From the IMG/VR virus record IMGVR_UViG_3300038309_000034, positions 1 through 43,574 of that record: a DNA stretch of 43,574 bases; one strand, written 5' to 3'. How positions within the stretch are numbered: position 1 is the first letter of the stretch; each line of letters begins with the position of its first letter. The translations under genes were made by a program, and so were the position numbers. The DNA is from a virus. Under the pieces are notes generated by a model. It was not told where the DNA came from. It saw only the letters and a list, made by a program, of their open reading frames with translations, and searched no databases. Below, in pieces: positions 8,094-17,877 of this stretch.

Positions 8094-11000
8094 TGCCAAT
8101 CAATAATGAAATTGGGGTCCCCGGAGGGGGACCTCTGGATGTAGTGCAGTCTCCCTTAATGCAGGCACGCAGAGTAAAAGATGCCAGGGAGGAATATGAA
8201 CTTGATGTTGCTGCCCAGGCAGAAGCAGAGGCTGCGGCAGAGCGTAAATCATATGCCAATTTAACCAGTGGGGCCTTTATGCACGAAACCTTTATCGGAG
8301 GTGCATTAAAGAAGATTCTTGAGAGGGCATATGTAGGGGACCAACCACTTGACCCTAATTTCAATATTGATGAAGCCTTGCCTAACTCCAAAATAATGCA
8401 GTACCCGGAGGAACTTCATGAGTATCTTCTGGAGTCCACCAGTCAGACTGAACTGGAGTATAGGCTGGACGAAGCCGAAATAATCAAGGACTACGAGAAA
8501 CAGATAGGATACTGGGGACTCAAAGGTCTTCCGGCTATCATGGTGGGGAGTGCTATTGGCGATCCCAGTACGTACTTCACTGGAGGATACGCTGCTGCCG
8601 GTAAGGGGGTTAAGGCAATGACTGCGGTACAGACCCTCAAGACCGCTGCTGTGGCTACTGGTGTGGATCTGTTATCTGCTAAAGCAGTACAGGAGCATCA
8701 ATCCTGGGGAGACGTAGCTGGCGGGGCAGCAGGCTCGATGGCCTTTACAACAACTGCCCTCGCTTTGGCCGGTTTAGGAAAAGGAGCAAAGGCCCTATCC
8801 ACGGCCACTCAGGATGTAGCTGATGAATTCCATGTCCGGAAAGCCAAAGATACATTCAAAAAGCAGGCCATTGACCAAGGGAAGCTGCGTGCCCCTAAGA
8901 CAGAAGCAGAAGAACTCTGGCAGGACAAGTGGGTGGATGACGTCTTTGAGTACCACGAACTACGTAACGAGAGGGTTCGTCTTAAGGCTGCTATTCCCAA
9001 ACTGAATGCCATTCTTGATAAGACTGGTGATCCCAATATACGGGCTGAATTATCCCTACGGCGTAAAGAAATGAATGACAGGATCTTGAGCCTCGATAAA
9101 CAACTGGAAAAGAGAAGTGAGCCTGAGTATGTCGTTGGTGGAGAAAAGACACTGAGGAGCATTACCGGGACTGAGTCGATCACCACAGATGAAGCTGCCC
9201 TCTTTAAGAGCAGCCAGAAGCTCGCCAGGGACCTTAGGCCATATATTGATAAATTTGCCAAGAGTATCGGAGGAACCCTTCTAAACAGCTCCAATGACGT
9301 GACGTTGGCCCTGGGATATAGGCTTGCTGAATATGCTCCGGGGTTTGGTGGAAAGTACACCAGGGGACGTACGGCGGCTAACTGGAGAGAACTCTATGAT
9401 AGGCGGTTTATGTCAAAGTGGGCCGGGGAGTATAAAAAGGCTGAAGACCTCTGGCATAAAGATTCAGGAATTAATCCCTTGAATCTCTGGGCGAAAGAGA
9501 GCACACAGGCGGATTTTAACCTGGCCATCAATCGTGAGCTGAATGCCCGTAGGTTTAATCCTGAAGAGAGCATCGCTAAAAAATACAAGACGGGTGCCCT
9601 GACAGCAAAAGACAAGGCGGTTAAGCGGGCTGCTGATGCTATGGCCAATGTAAGAAAGGATCTTCTATTTCAGGCAAAAGATGCAGGAGTTGAACGATTC
9701 ATGGATGCGGGCTATAGAGAATTTACCCTTTCCCGTAAATGGGTTCCCTCGAATTTCTATAGAATGGCCCAAGATCCGGGGATGGGGTGGGATGGAATCA
9801 CCGAGATGCTCCATAAAGCCATCAGGAAGGCACTTGATACGAATCTTAAGGGTGCAGTAGCTGGATCAGCAGAAGATGTCCCAGAGAGGCTTTCTCGGGC
9901 CTGGGCTGAGGCTATTGTGGCCCGTAATAAATCAAGCATGAAGAACTCCCTGGGATTCACCAATGATCTCTTTTCTGTGGCCGACCGTGGATTCATTGAG
10001 GGCCTGCTTAAGAAGGTAGGAGTTGATGAGCACGGCCAGGAAACTTTCATGAGGGCTTTGGATAAAACCAGAGCAGAGAATACAACCGGTGATGTCATTG
10101 AAATGGACTTGAACGTTTCTCACAACGGTCATGACATCTGGGAACTTCTTGACCCGAACATCCAGGCAAACCTCATAAGGGAAATCAAGAGGACTGCCGG
10201 AGAGATCTCACTGGCCAAGGTCGGAATTAAATCAGACAAGCAGTTCAATGACCTTCTTAGATCAGTTCAGAATTATGGACTGTCCAAGGGTTTGGCTAAA
10301 GAGGACATAGATACTGATGTAAAGTACCTGGATGCTACCCGTAAACTTCTCCTCGGGGAAACCCTTGAGAGGTCCCCAGATAGTGCCTCTGCTAAATCTC
10401 TGGCACTACTCCGGGACGTTACCCAGCTTGGCACATTGAACTGGGCCGGGTTTGCTCAGGCTGCTGAATCTGGTAAGATTGCCGCAAGACTCGGCATCAA
10501 AGCTATGCTGGAAACCCTTCCTCTCATGAAGACACTCAGAAGAGACATGCAGACAGGTAAAATGAAGAACACCTGGCTTGCAGACTTCGAAGAGGCTACC
10601 GAAACATGGATAGGTGTTGACCACATTAATAACAATCCACAATACCGTATTGATGCCAATAACTTTGGTTTGCAGGAATCCTGGGATTCACAGTCCATGC
10701 AGAAATTTTCCGGCCTTATCCGAAGAATGAAGCATGTTCAAGGTTTTATTAATGGAATGAACTGGATCAAGAAACAGCAGGATGTTATTTACACCCAGGG
10801 AATCATCAAGAAGATTGCAGACCAGGTAGAGGCCAGAATGACCGGCACTTTAAAAGAAGGTGAACTAAGACGCATGGCGGATATCGGTATAGATGAACAG
10901 ATGATTCCCAGGATTCATAAGCAGATGCAGGCTCAAGACTGGAAGGCCAGGAAATCCCTCGGGATGGCCAACTGGGACGATCAGGAAGCAGCCGATACAA

Positions 11001-11671
11001 TCACCCTTGCAGTACAGAGGGCCTGGATGCAGGATATCCAGCGCAGTGCTGTTGGTGAGCAGTACCTGTGGACCCAGAGGAGTCTCGGAAAGGTATTCGC
11101 ACAATTCCGGACCTTTACTCTCGGAGCTATTGAGAAACAAACCATGCATTCCCTAAAGATGCGTGATGTAGAATCCATGATGCAGCTAACCTGGGGAATG
11201 CTGTTCGGCACAACTGCGTATCTGGCCAAGACATTTGTTAAGGCAGCAGGTAGAGAGGACTCTCAGGAGTACCTTAAAGATCGTCTGAATCTTCAGGCAA
11301 TAACTGCCGGAGGGGCAGCCCTTGTAGGGTCTACGAGTATTATTCCTGATCTATCTCATATGGTTGGAAACCTAACTGGGCAACCCGAGTGGGATCCTTT
11401 CCGGTACAGTATGCAAATGGGAACCGGGGTTACCAGGAGAAGCAGTGGTATCAGTTTTGCAAGTCTGGCACCAAGTACGGGATATCTGGATAGACTCTAC
11501 AGAGTTGCAACAAACAGTATACGGTCTGCCGTTGATCCTGAATTCAATATGAGCAGAAGGGACTTTGAGGATATGATCAAGCTGTTCCCAATGGGGGACT
11601 CCGTGTTCCTTGGGGTAATGTATAATCAACTCCTCAAGCAGGCTCCTGAGTCGAACCATGAGGATTTTTAA
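8093..11671 (+). CDS. Internal virion protein (gp16-like)
   Basis: The product has 1192 residues, near the 1318 of T7 gp16, the largest ejection protein that spans the inner membrane during DNA entry. The start ATG overlaps the previous stop by one base. The N-terminus (MPINNEIGVPGGGPLDVVQS) is followed by a helical region with a hydrophobic alanine/glycine-rich stretch at about 140-230 that could contact membrane. The T7 gp16 N-terminal lytic transglycosylase domain is not seen: no ESG...QVS/GLMQ-type motif is present. The rest is long amphipathic helix with many Lys, Arg and Asp residues. Identification rests on order, size and composition. Confidence 0.8.
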   Translation: MPINNEIGVPGGGPLDVVQSPLMQARRVKDAREEYELDVAAQAEAEAAAERKSYANLTSGAFMHETFIGGALKKILERAYVGDQPLDPNFNIDEALPNSKIMQYPEELHEYLLESTSQTELEYRLDEAEIIKDYEKQIGYWGLKGLPAIMVGSAIGDPSTYFTGGYAAAGKGVKAMTAVQTLKTAAVATGVDLLSAKAVQEHQSWGDVAGGAAGSMAFTTTALALAGLGKGAKALSTATQDVADEFHVRKAKDTFKKQAIDQGKLRAPKTEAEELWQDKWVDDVFEYHELRNERVRLKAAIPKLNAILDKTGDPNIRAELSLRRKEMNDRILSLDKQLEKRSEPEYVVGGEKTLRSITGTESITTDEAALFKSSQKLARDLRPYIDKFAKSIGGTLLNSSNDVTLALGYRLAEYAPGFGGKYTRGRTAANWRELYDRRFMSKWAGEYKKAEDLWHKDSGINPLNLWAKESTQADFNLAINRELNARRFNPEESIAKKYKTGALTAKDKAVKRAADAMANVRKDLLFQAKDAGVERFMDAGYREFTLSRKWVPSNFYRMAQDPGMGWDGITEMLHKAIRKALDTNLKGAVAGSAEDVPERLSRAWAEAIVARNKSSMKNSLGFTNDLFSVADRGFIEGLLKKVGVDEHGQETFMRALDKTRAENTTGDVIEMDLNVSHNGHDIWELLDPNIQANLIREIKRTAGEISLAKVGIKSDKQFNDLLRSVQNYGLSKGLAKEDIDTDVKYLDATRKLLLGETLERSPDSASAKSLALLRDVTQLGTLNWAGFAQAAESGKIAARLGIKAMLETLPLMKTLRRDMQTGKMKNTWLADFEEATETWIGVDHINNNPQYRIDANNFGLQESWDSQSMQKFSGLIRRMKHVQGFINGMNWIKKQQDVIYTQGIIKKIADQVEARMTGTLKEGELRRMADIGIDEQMIPRIHKQMQAQDWKARKSLGMANWDDQEAADTITLAVQRAWMQDIQRSAVGEQYLWTQRSLGKVFAQFRTFTLGAIEKQTMHSLKMRDVESMMQLTWGMLFGTTAYLAKTFVKAAGREDSQEYLKDRLNLQAITAGGAALVGSTSIIPDLSHMVGNLTGQPEWDPFRYSMQMGTGVTRRSSGISFASLAPSTGYLDRLYRVATNSIRSAVDPEFNMSRRDFEDMIKLFPMGDSVFLGVMYNQLLKQAPESNHEDF

Positions 11672-11683
11672 TAAGGAGTACAA

Positions 11684-13780
11684 ATGACTGACTATCTTAG
11701 CAGAGTTCAAGTTACAGCAACGGCAGGACAGACCTCCTTCACTGTAGATTTTGAGGATGGCTTAATAGATATAGGAAGTTCCGAGGATACAGTGGAGGTT
11801 TATGTTAACAGTGCCCTGGAATTAGGTATTTCGGTTACCTGGACCTCAAGTACAACTCTGGAGATCTCTGGAAGCCCGGTACTATTAGAGGGAGACATCA
11901 TAGAGTTCCGCAGGGTAACCCCCAATACAGAGATGTTTGTAGACTTTACAGCAGGAAGTTCTCTCAGGACTGCCCCTGTGGATCTTAATATGCGCCAACT
12001 GCTGCATCTTACGCATATGGCACAGGATCAAGCTGATGCCGCCTATGATGCATCAAGCGGTGCTGCAAGAGATGAAGCAGTGGCTGCTGCGGCTGCGGCT
12101 ACGTTGGATGCTGACAGGGCAGAGGCAGCGGTTAATTCTGTGGCCCATAGATTCTCTTCTGTAGCATCTATGGTCTCATATACACTACATCAGATCGGAG
12201 ATATAGTACAAACTACAGCATATCCGAGCACTCAAGATGGTGGTATGGGGGTATACAGGATTGTGGCGGCTGGTACTGGCACGGTAGACGGATGGAGGTA
12301 CATAAATCTCACTGGAAGCAGCCTTCAGGCAGAACTTATAGACCCAGATTCTCACGTTGATGTACGCTCAGCGGGGGCTTTGGCTGATGGTTCTGATGAC
12401 TCCGCAGCAATCAATGTTTTCGACAGTATATCGGGATATCCGATTATAAAATTACCGTTAGGTGACTATACAGTATCCTCGTCTATATTGTTGCGAAAAA
12501 TATCCGGTATTGTGGGGGCCGGGTACACCAATGCGCGCGAGGGTCTTGGCTCTCCCGGTTATCCAAAGGGAACTGTTATTACGGCAGGGAGTACGGGCGT
12601 CTCCAACTTATTGACAGTCCAGACAGAAGGCGTTTCCCCCGAGTCTGATTACAACCAAAATAATTTGGTGATTGAAAACTTCGCACTGTATCATAGGGGC
12701 TCAGGATCAGGGCTCATAATCGATAATATAGTACAATCACACTTAAAAAACATAGGCGTGTTCTGTAACAATGAGGGCGCTGTAGGAATCGAACTTACAA
12801 ACTGGTCATTCCTGTCAAAACTTGAAAACGTCTATGTAAAAAACTTCACGGATGTCGGCATTTATGTCGCAACAGATGGTTCACAGACTACGATCGAGAA
12901 CCCATTTCTAACCGCAGGAGTTGCTGCAAATTACGGAATCGAGACACTCAACGTCAACACAATTATCCGCGGGGGGCAAGTATCTATAACATCAGGGAAG
13001 AATATATACTTTCACAACGTTGCAACATCATCCGTGGAAGGTGGTCTTGTATATGGAACCCTCTTCGAGGCAGGTGTAGGAATTAGGATAGATGGAGATA
13101 CTCACCAATTCAAAAATGTAATTGTGAAAAACACACGGCACACTCTCGGTTCAGGTCAGACTGGTATCGAATTCGGCCCATTGGCCGCAAATTGCAAAAT
13201 GATTGATCCGTCCGTTAATTCACCTACCGGAGGAACCATCGCAGTATGGGAGGCGGGTTCTACTAACTGCGGCATCATTGGTGGGTATGATATGGGCCGG
13301 GCCGGAATGACTGTTAGTGCATCTGCAATCGGTGCATATGTTGTGATCGACGAGCCTATTGGTTATTCACAACGTGCGAATTTGACAACAGATTCAAATT
13401 TAACCGTTACAGTAGAGGATTGTCAATATGTTGGTAAAACACGCCATAACGGCACAGCATGGGATAAGTTTTACTATGATATGACGGATAACTCTGCGGT
13501 TTCTATTACGCCCCCAACGGACTACGGACATATTGAACTGTATGTTGAAGCAGCAGCAGGGTACGCCCTTGTTTCATTTTCTCCAAATATTATCGTTGCT
13601 GATATCGTCAGTCAAGGTGTTACAGTTAATCTTACGAGTGGGACACTGAGTGGAACAACAGGCGTAGATGGAGAGTTTACTATACGAAAAGACGCCACCT
13701 CAGATGACTTCTATATGGAAAACAGACTTGGGGCGACAAGGGCTGTAATAGTTAAATTTGTGGATAGAACAAGGGATTAG
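11684..13780 (+). CDS. Tail spike/fiber with gp17-type N-terminus and beta-helix body
   Basis: The 698-residue protein has a T7 gp17-like virion anchor in residues 1-150, including the E-F-R-R-V-T...V-D-F-T-x-G-S-S-L-R block and an alanine-rich coiled coil (about 115-150). From about residue 225 it continues with D-V-R-S-A-G-A-L-A-D-G-S-D-D-S-A-A-I, the entry motif of pectate-lyase-like right-handed beta-helices, and repeated short strands up to about residue 540. The C-terminal 150 residues are beta-rich and may be a trimerisation or sugar-binding domain. The architecture is that of a capsule- or O-antigen-degrading tail spike rather than the plain T7 fiber. Substrate and catalytic residues cannot be read from sequence alone. 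Confidence 0.85.
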   Translation: MTDYLSRVQVTATAGQTSFTVDFEDGLIDIGSSEDTVEVYVNSALELGISVTWTSSTTLEISGSPVLLEGDIIEFRRVTPNTEMFVDFTAGSSLRTAPVDLNMRQLLHLTHMAQDQADAAYDASSGAARDEAVAAAAAATLDADRAEAAVNSVAHRFSSVASMVSYTLHQIGDIVQTTAYPSTQDGGMGVYRIVAAGTGTVDGWRYINLTGSSLQAELIDPDSHVDVRSAGALADGSDDSAAINVFDSISGYPIIKLPLGDYTVSSSILLRKISGIVGAGYTNAREGLGSPGYPKGTVITAGSTGVSNLLTVQTEGVSPESDYNQNNLVIENFALYHRGSGSGLIIDNIVQSHLKNIGVFCNNEGAVGIELTNWSFLSKLENVYVKNFTDVGIYVATDGSQTTIENPFLTAGVAANYGIETLNVNTIIRGGQVSITSGKNIYFHNVATSSVEGGLVYGTLFEAGVGIRIDGDTHQFKNVIVKNTRHTLGSGQTGIEFGPLAANCKMIDPSVNSPTGGTIAVWEAGSTNCGIIGGYDMGRAGMTVSASAIGAYVVIDEPIGYSQRANLTTDSNLTVTVEDCQYVGKTRHNGTAWDKFYYDMTDNSAVSITPPTDYGHIELYVEAAAGYALVSFSPNIIVADIVSQGVTVNLTSGTLSGTTGVDGEFTIRKDATSDDFYMENRLGATRAVIVKFVDRTRD

Positions 13781-13824
13781 GGCTGAGCGTGAATGACTGC
13801 CGCTACTATAAAAAAAGGAACATT

Positions 13825-14022
13825 ATGGAATATATAAATTCAATCGTATACACGGCTGGAGCATGGATTTTGGCCCATGCGGTCCCAATAGCGGGTTTTA
13901 TTGCACTCTGTATGCAGATCGCTTGGTTATACTACAAGATCCGTGTAAGCAGGCTCGAAGCCGAGACACTCAAAAGAGGCCTACAGAAGAACTCAAAGGA
14001 GGATACTGATGGGTCCGTATGA
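13825..14022 (+). CDS. Small membrane protein, probable holin (class II-like)
   Basis: The preferred start is the ATG at 13825 behind AAAAAAGGAA; an upstream in-frame ATG at 13789 lacks a ribosome binding site. The 65-residue product has one hydrophobic helix (about residues 14-37) followed by a charged, coiled-coil-like tail rich in Arg, Lys and Glu. Size and placement right after the tail fiber match T7 gp17.5, the holin (67 residues). It overlaps the next gene by 14 bases, which suggests translational coupling. One predicted membrane segment instead of two leaves open a pinholin or spanin-like role. Confidence 0.6.
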   Translation: MEYINSIVYTAGAWILAHAVPIAGFIALCMQIAWLYYKIRVSRLEAETLKRGLQKNSKEDTDGSV

Positions 14023-14542
14023 GAACCAACTCAGACACACAAGGCCTACAATTCAACTCATTGACACTCTTGGGGATGGAACAGGGACGCACCTATGGGG
14101 AGCTATTTCCGCTACTCCGGAGGCCCCTGTAGATCTTCTTATTACTGCTCCTGCGAGTTTCGAGTATTATCTAAAGAGCGTAGTCATAGCCATGTATGCA
14201 GCTACCAACCAGGTAATGACGGGCTTCGGTTCCATCTCCGCCCTTACAAATGGTCTACTTGTTGGTATGCTGGACCCAGAAGACACGTTTCATCAGTTCG
14301 CCTTCCCGGCTATCACAAAGAACTGTTGCTTTGCCAGATGGGGATGCACTATTGAACCAGTGGCCGGGGTGGCCACTACTCATCTTGCAATTACATTTGA
14401 CTGGGAAAAGGCATTCAAAGGTCTTGAACACATTAAGCCAGGCTGGTCCCTGTGTCTAAGGTTCCAGGATGACCTAACTTCTCTCGGGACCACATATCCA
14501 ACAGGAGCAACTGGATTCTTCCTGAGCAGAAAGCTACTGTAA
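14009..14542 (+). CDS. Unknown protein between holin-like gene and small terminase
   Basis: The 177-residue product was not assigned to a family. It has no signal peptide or membrane helix and appears beta-rich, with alternating hydrophobic residues, several aromatic residues and a motif-poor composition typical of virion or tail-associated proteins. AAAGGAGG precedes the ATG. The gene sits within the late operon between the holin-like gene and terminase, so a structural role is possible, but nothing in the sequence proves it. It does not resemble a lysozyme or amidase. Confidence 0.7.
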   Translation: MGPYENQLRHTRPTIQLIDTLGDGTGTHLWGAISATPEAPVDLLITAPASFEYYLKSVVIAMYAATNQVMTGFGSISALTNGLLVGMLDPEDTFHQFAFPAITKNCCFARWGCTIEPVAGVATTHLAITFDWEKAFKGLEHIKPGWSLCLRFQDDLTSLGTTYPTGATGFFLSRKLL

Positions 14543-14554
14543 TTAGGAGGTACT

Positions 14555-14854
14555 ATGGAGAATATCACAAAGAAGGATACCCAGAAACTCAATGCAGTGT
14601 ATCATAGGGTTCTTGATCGGTATCTTGATTCTGTGGTTAAGGATAACAGTCTGATAGATCCCAGGATGCTCTCACTGGTAGAGGCCTACTTGAAACGCAA
14701 CGGCACCACTGCCATTGAAGAGGATGTAGAAGCCATGGAAGCCAAGAGGAAAGCCGTGGCTGAGGCCAGAGGTCGTCAGAACAAGAAGCGGGAAACAAGC
14801 GATACTCCAGAGTTCTTCGATATCTTGAATGAAAGGAAGAAGCGTCTTGGATGA
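14555..14854 (+). CDS. Terminase small subunit (gp18-like)
   Basis: The 99-residue product is close to T7 gp18 (89 residues), which recognises concatemer DNA and regulates the packaging motor. The N-terminal half is helical and the C-terminal half is highly charged and ends in FFDILNERKKRLG. TTAGGAGG lies before the ATG. It overlaps the large terminase start by 26 bases, the usual arrangement of the pair. Confidence 0.88.
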   Translation: MENITKKDTQKLNAVYHRVLDRYLDSVVKDNSLIDPRMLSLVEAYLKRNGTTAIEEDVEAMEAKRKAVAEARGRQNKKRETSDTPEFFDILNERKKRLG

Positions 14855-16739
14855 TTTCATAGATTTAGAAGATACTGAATTAAGTGACAGCGAGTTGTCT
14901 CGTCTTGAAGCCCATCTCAGTAACTTGAGTCTCTCTGAGTTGACCAAGATGCAGGAATGCCTGGAGGAAGTCGAGAATCTCCAGAGGATGTATCCTGAGT
15001 TCCCTGCGTTCTATTATGATGTGTCGGTCGAGTTGTTGGGCTTTACACCGTCTGCTATGCAGATGGATATAGCCCACAGCTTGGCACACAGTCCGAAGTA
15101 TTACATGATACAGGCCCAGCGAAGGGAAGCTAAGACGACTATTGCCGGTGCCTATGCTGTCTGGTGTATCATCCATAATCCGAGATTCAGAGTATTAATC
15201 GTTACGGCTGATAGTAAGTTTGCCCAGGACGTAATGCTCTGGTGCACCCAGATCCTAGATATGATGCCAGTTCTGCATGTTCTCTCGGACAAGGCTACCG
15301 GAAAGGAACGCCGGAATACTCTTCAGTATGACGTCAATCTTCTTTTAAAGGGGGCCGACAAGTCCCCAAGCATTGCCTCTGTTGGTATCTTCGGGACCCT
15401 ACCAGGTAAACGCTCTGACCTTACCCTGGTAGACGATATCGAGACCAACAAGAACAGCTACACTGAGGTAATGAGGGAGCGACTTAAGGACTGCACATTT
15501 GAATTCAAGAGAATAAACCCAGAGGGAAAGACATTATACCTTGGGACACCTCAGAATACAAATTCAATTTACGGCTCCTTACCGGCCCGTGGATGCACGA
15601 TCGATATCTGGCCGGGACGTATCCCCACAGAAAAAGAGATCGTCAACTACGAGGGCCATTTGAGTGCCTACGTGCAGCATCTGTATGATACATACCCGGA
15701 TCTCCGGACTGGGTTCGGCATGGAGGGCGACCGCGGTGCTCCCACTGATCACGTCATGATGTCCGAAGAGATGCTCCTGGAGGCAGAGCGTGATGGAAAG
15801 GCAGGGTTCCTCTTGCATTACATGCTGGACACTTCTCTGCTGGATAAAGACAAGTATCCTCTGAAACCCAAGGACTTGATCTTCTATTCTCTGGATGCAG
15901 AGCGGGCACCGGTAGACTTCGCCTGGACAAATAATCCTATGTGCCAGTTGCCTCTGGTTCCAGGCCAGATTGCCAAGCAGCTGTATTATCTGCCTTCCTA
16001 TGTATCCCCAGACTTCCTCCCGTATGAACAGCGGGTGATGGCTGTAGATCCGGCCGGTGGTGGTCAGAATGGTGATGAAAACGGCTACTGTGTGCTCTTT
16101 ACCTTGGCAGGTAGGATCTTCCTGATGGAAATCGGAGGGGTCCAGGGTGGTGCCTCTGATACGCAACTGGATGCCCTATTGGACATAGCCAAGAAATGGA
16201 AGGTCCAGAAGATCATCTGCGAGAAGAACTTCGGCCACGGCATGTTCACAGCTGCTATGCAGAAAAGGCACATGGAGCGCAAGGCCGAGGGAATAGAGTT
16301 CGAGTGCGGAATAGTTGAGGTCTATAGTACCGGGCAGAAGGAAGCCAGAATAATTGATGTGCTGGAGCCAGTGATCTCAGGTCATAACCTGATTGTGAAC
16401 TCAGCCTGCATCCAGGACAACATCGATAACATCCAGAAGTATTCAGCAGACGTTCGGGTGTGCTTTAGTCTGTTTCATCAGATGGCCAATCTAAGCAGAG
16501 ATCGAGGGTCCCTCGTAAAGGATGACCGGATAGATTCCCTGGCCATCGGAGTACAGGAACTCATGCTGACCATTCAGCAGACTGCTTCAGAGGCTATCAA
16601 GAAGAAAAAGATTAACGAGCATAACGAGCGGCTCAAGGACAAGAATAACATTTGGTCCCACGCCTATGGGGGGATCAATAACCTGCTGGTACAACCAAAA
16701 GTTGGAATCATGCAGCGATTAAGCAAAAGGAGACGTTAA
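14829..16739 (+). CDS. Terminase large subunit (gp19-like), ATPase and nuclease
   Basis: The 636-residue protein is the DNA-packaging motor and headful nuclease (T7 gp19, 586 residues). The ATPase domain carries a deviant Walker A, Q-R-R-E-A-K102-T-T, and a Walker B region TLVDDIE near residue 198. The RNase H-like nuclease domain has MAVDPAGGG near residue 404, an ICEKNFGHGMF block and the late acidic motif KDDRIDSLAIG. The ATG at 14829 lies inside the small subunit gene; an in-frame TTG at 14847, better spaced from AAAGGAAG, could be the real start. The stop overlaps the next gene's ATG. Confidence 0.93.
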   Translation: MKGRSVLDDFIDLEDTELSDSELSRLEAHLSNLSLSELTKMQECLEEVENLQRMYPEFPAFYYDVSVELLGFTPSAMQMDIAHSLAHSPKYYMIQAQRREAKTTIAGAYAVWCIIHNPRFRVLIVTADSKFAQDVMLWCTQILDMMPVLHVLSDKATGKERRNTLQYDVNLLLKGADKSPSIASVGIFGTLPGKRSDLTLVDDIETNKNSYTEVMRERLKDCTFEFKRINPEGKTLYLGTPQNTNSIYGSLPARGCTIDIWPGRIPTEKEIVNYEGHLSAYVQHLYDTYPDLRTGFGMEGDRGAPTDHVMMSEEMLLEAERDGKAGFLLHYMLDTSLLDKDKYPLKPKDLIFYSLDAERAPVDFAWTNNPMCQLPLVPGQIAKQLYYLPSYVSPDFLPYEQRVMAVDPAGGGQNGDENGYCVLFTLAGRIFLMEIGGVQGGASDTQLDALLDIAKKWKVQKIICEKNFGHGMFTAAMQKRHMERKAEGIEFECGIVEVYSTGQKEARIIDVLEPVISGHNLIVNSACIQDNIDNIQKYSADVRVCFSLFHQMANLSRDRGSLVKDDRIDSLAIGVQELMLTIQQTASEAIKKKKINEHNERLKDKNNIWSHAYGGINNLLVQPKVGIMQRLSKRRR

Positions 16740-17068
16740 TGCAAGAAACCCTGGATAAACAATTCTTTGGTGATCATTCCGGAGAGGGGACCATCATTGA
16801 CCCCACTATCCATAAAGATGGAGACACCAGGATGCAGCAGATGGATCCCATGAAGGACAATCTGAGGCTTGTAGAGAATGGCAAGCTTGACAGAAAAACC
16901 GGCAAGAGAATCCCCCTGACATCTAAGGCTCAGACTATCATGCAGAGGAACTTGTGCCCCTCCACGGCGTACCTTGATGGTTTCGATCAGATTAAGTGGG
17001 ATGCTCCTCAGAAGGGGTCCCAGCGCAAAGGATATAAAGTTAACTATACCGGCAAGTGGTACGTATAG
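16739..17068 (+). CDS. Unknown right-end protein
   Basis: This 109-residue protein has no recognised domain. It is hydrophilic, with an acidic N-terminal third and a basic C-terminus (RKGYKVNYTGKWYV). AAAAGGAGA precedes the ATG, which overlaps the terminase stop by one base, so it is probably co-translated. Its place after the large terminase corresponds to the small gp19.2/19.5 region of T7, but no similarity is claimed. Confidence 0.7.
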   Translation: MQETLDKQFFGDHSGEGTIIDPTIHKDGDTRMQQMDPMKDNLRLVENGKLDRKTGKRIPLTSKAQTIMQRNLCPSTAYLDGFDQIKWDAPQKGSQRKGYKVNYTGKWYV

Positions 17069-17075
17069 TATAAAC

Positions 17076-17099
17076 TGAAGTTACCCTTCAATAACTTCA
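17076..17099 (+). other. Hairpin with conserved loop, copy 1
   Basis: TGAAGTT (17076-17082) pairs with AACTTCA (17093-17099) around the loop ACCCTTCAAT. A second hairpin at 17878 has a different stem but shares ACCCTTCAAT in its loop. Both precede small genes and are followed by CTATA and AAGGAT before the start codon, so the two 5' regions look related. Confidence 0.6.
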
Positions 17100-17107
17100 A
17101 TTAGTTA

Positions 17108-17130
17108 GTATTAATTAATCCTATAGAAAG
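17108..17130 (+). promoter_or_regulatory. Candidate phage RNA polymerase promoter (weak match)
   Basis: TTAATTAATCCTATAGAA resembles the recurring CTTTAACCCTATAGRA site, with start expected at G17126. It differs at one C of the CCC block and in the upstream part. It lies 14 bases before the ATG at 17140. Its GAAAGGA also serves as the ribosome binding site, so the similarity could be partly accidental. Confidence 0.4.
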
Positions 17131-17139
17131 GATAGTTTT

Positions 17140-17451
17140 ATGAACAAATTAACACTTATTAAAGAAGCGCTGCTTGGTGTCATTTCTTTGGTCATCTCAA
17201 ACTCCAGCAAGATTACCAATAAAGTTGCTGTTATTATCTGCACATGTATTATTGCCCTCGTATTCTACTTCTGCATCGGATGCGTCGCAACAGGTCTACG
17301 TGTGACTAACAGCAGAACAGGAAACTCCATGGCTGTCACAGATGAGTCCGTAAAGGTACTGGTTGATGACATTCAGGTGGAAATGCAGTACAAAGAAACC
17401 GAGGAAGAGAAAGTCTTCAGTGAGGAAATACAGCGAGTACTGGCTGAGTAG
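17140..17451 (+). CDS. Small membrane protein, possibly spanin-like
   Basis: The 103-residue product has a basic, helical N-terminus, one strong hydrophobic segment at about residues 28-50 containing several Cys residues (F-C-I-G-C), and an acidic C-terminal helix rich in Glu and Lys. GAAAGGA precedes the ATG. The hydrophobic segment ending in G-C could be either a transmembrane helix or a poor lipoprotein signal. Spanins of T7-like phages lie in this part of the genome, but no spanin family motif is recognised, so the role is only a guess. Confidence 0.6.
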   Translation: MNKLTLIKEALLGVISLVISNSSKITNKVAVIICTCIIALVFYFCIGCVATGLRVTNSRTGNSMAVTDESVKVLVDDIQVEMQYKETEEEKVFSEEIQRVLAE

Positions 17452-17508
17452 CCTATCTACTTAATTCATTAATCATATTTAACAATACAATATTAAAGGA
17501 GCACCTTA

Positions 17509-17865
17509 ATGAAATCTTATAAACTTAATGATCAATTCCCCGTGGGCTTTGAACTGAATTCTAAAACCTGGACGATCAGTGACACTGCCAACACTACTTC
17601 CGGAACAGTGCTGAATGATGGCACCAGTGATGTAAAAACTACTGCATCCTGCGCCGGTTCTGATGGTCTGGCTCCCCTTATCGGTGCCAGGATTCAGAGT
17701 CACATTGAGGCACTGGTATATGCTGCTTTCGATGAGTCCGCCGAGGCCGAGGGCACTTATGCTACAGCCCTTAAAGACAATGCTACTCTGATTACAGAAG
17801 TGGCAGAGAACCTCCAGGATATCTTTGATACCATGGTGTTCCAGAGCAATATCGATAGAAGCTAA
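17509..17865 (+). CDS. Unknown small protein
   Basis: This 118-residue protein has no recognised family. It is acidic and rich in Thr, Ser and Ala, with an N-terminal half that looks beta-stranded and a C-terminal half that looks helical. TTAAAGGAG precedes the ATG. It is flanked by AT-rich spacers and by the two hairpins that share a loop sequence, and lies in the right-end block of the late region. Confidence 0.65.
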   Translation: MKSYKLNDQFPVGFELNSKTWTISDTANTTSGTVLNDGTSDVKTTASCAGSDGLAPLIGARIQSHIEALVYAAFDESAEAEGTYATALKDNATLITEVAENLQDIFDTMVFQSNIDRS

Positions 17866-17877
17866 TACATTGAACTG

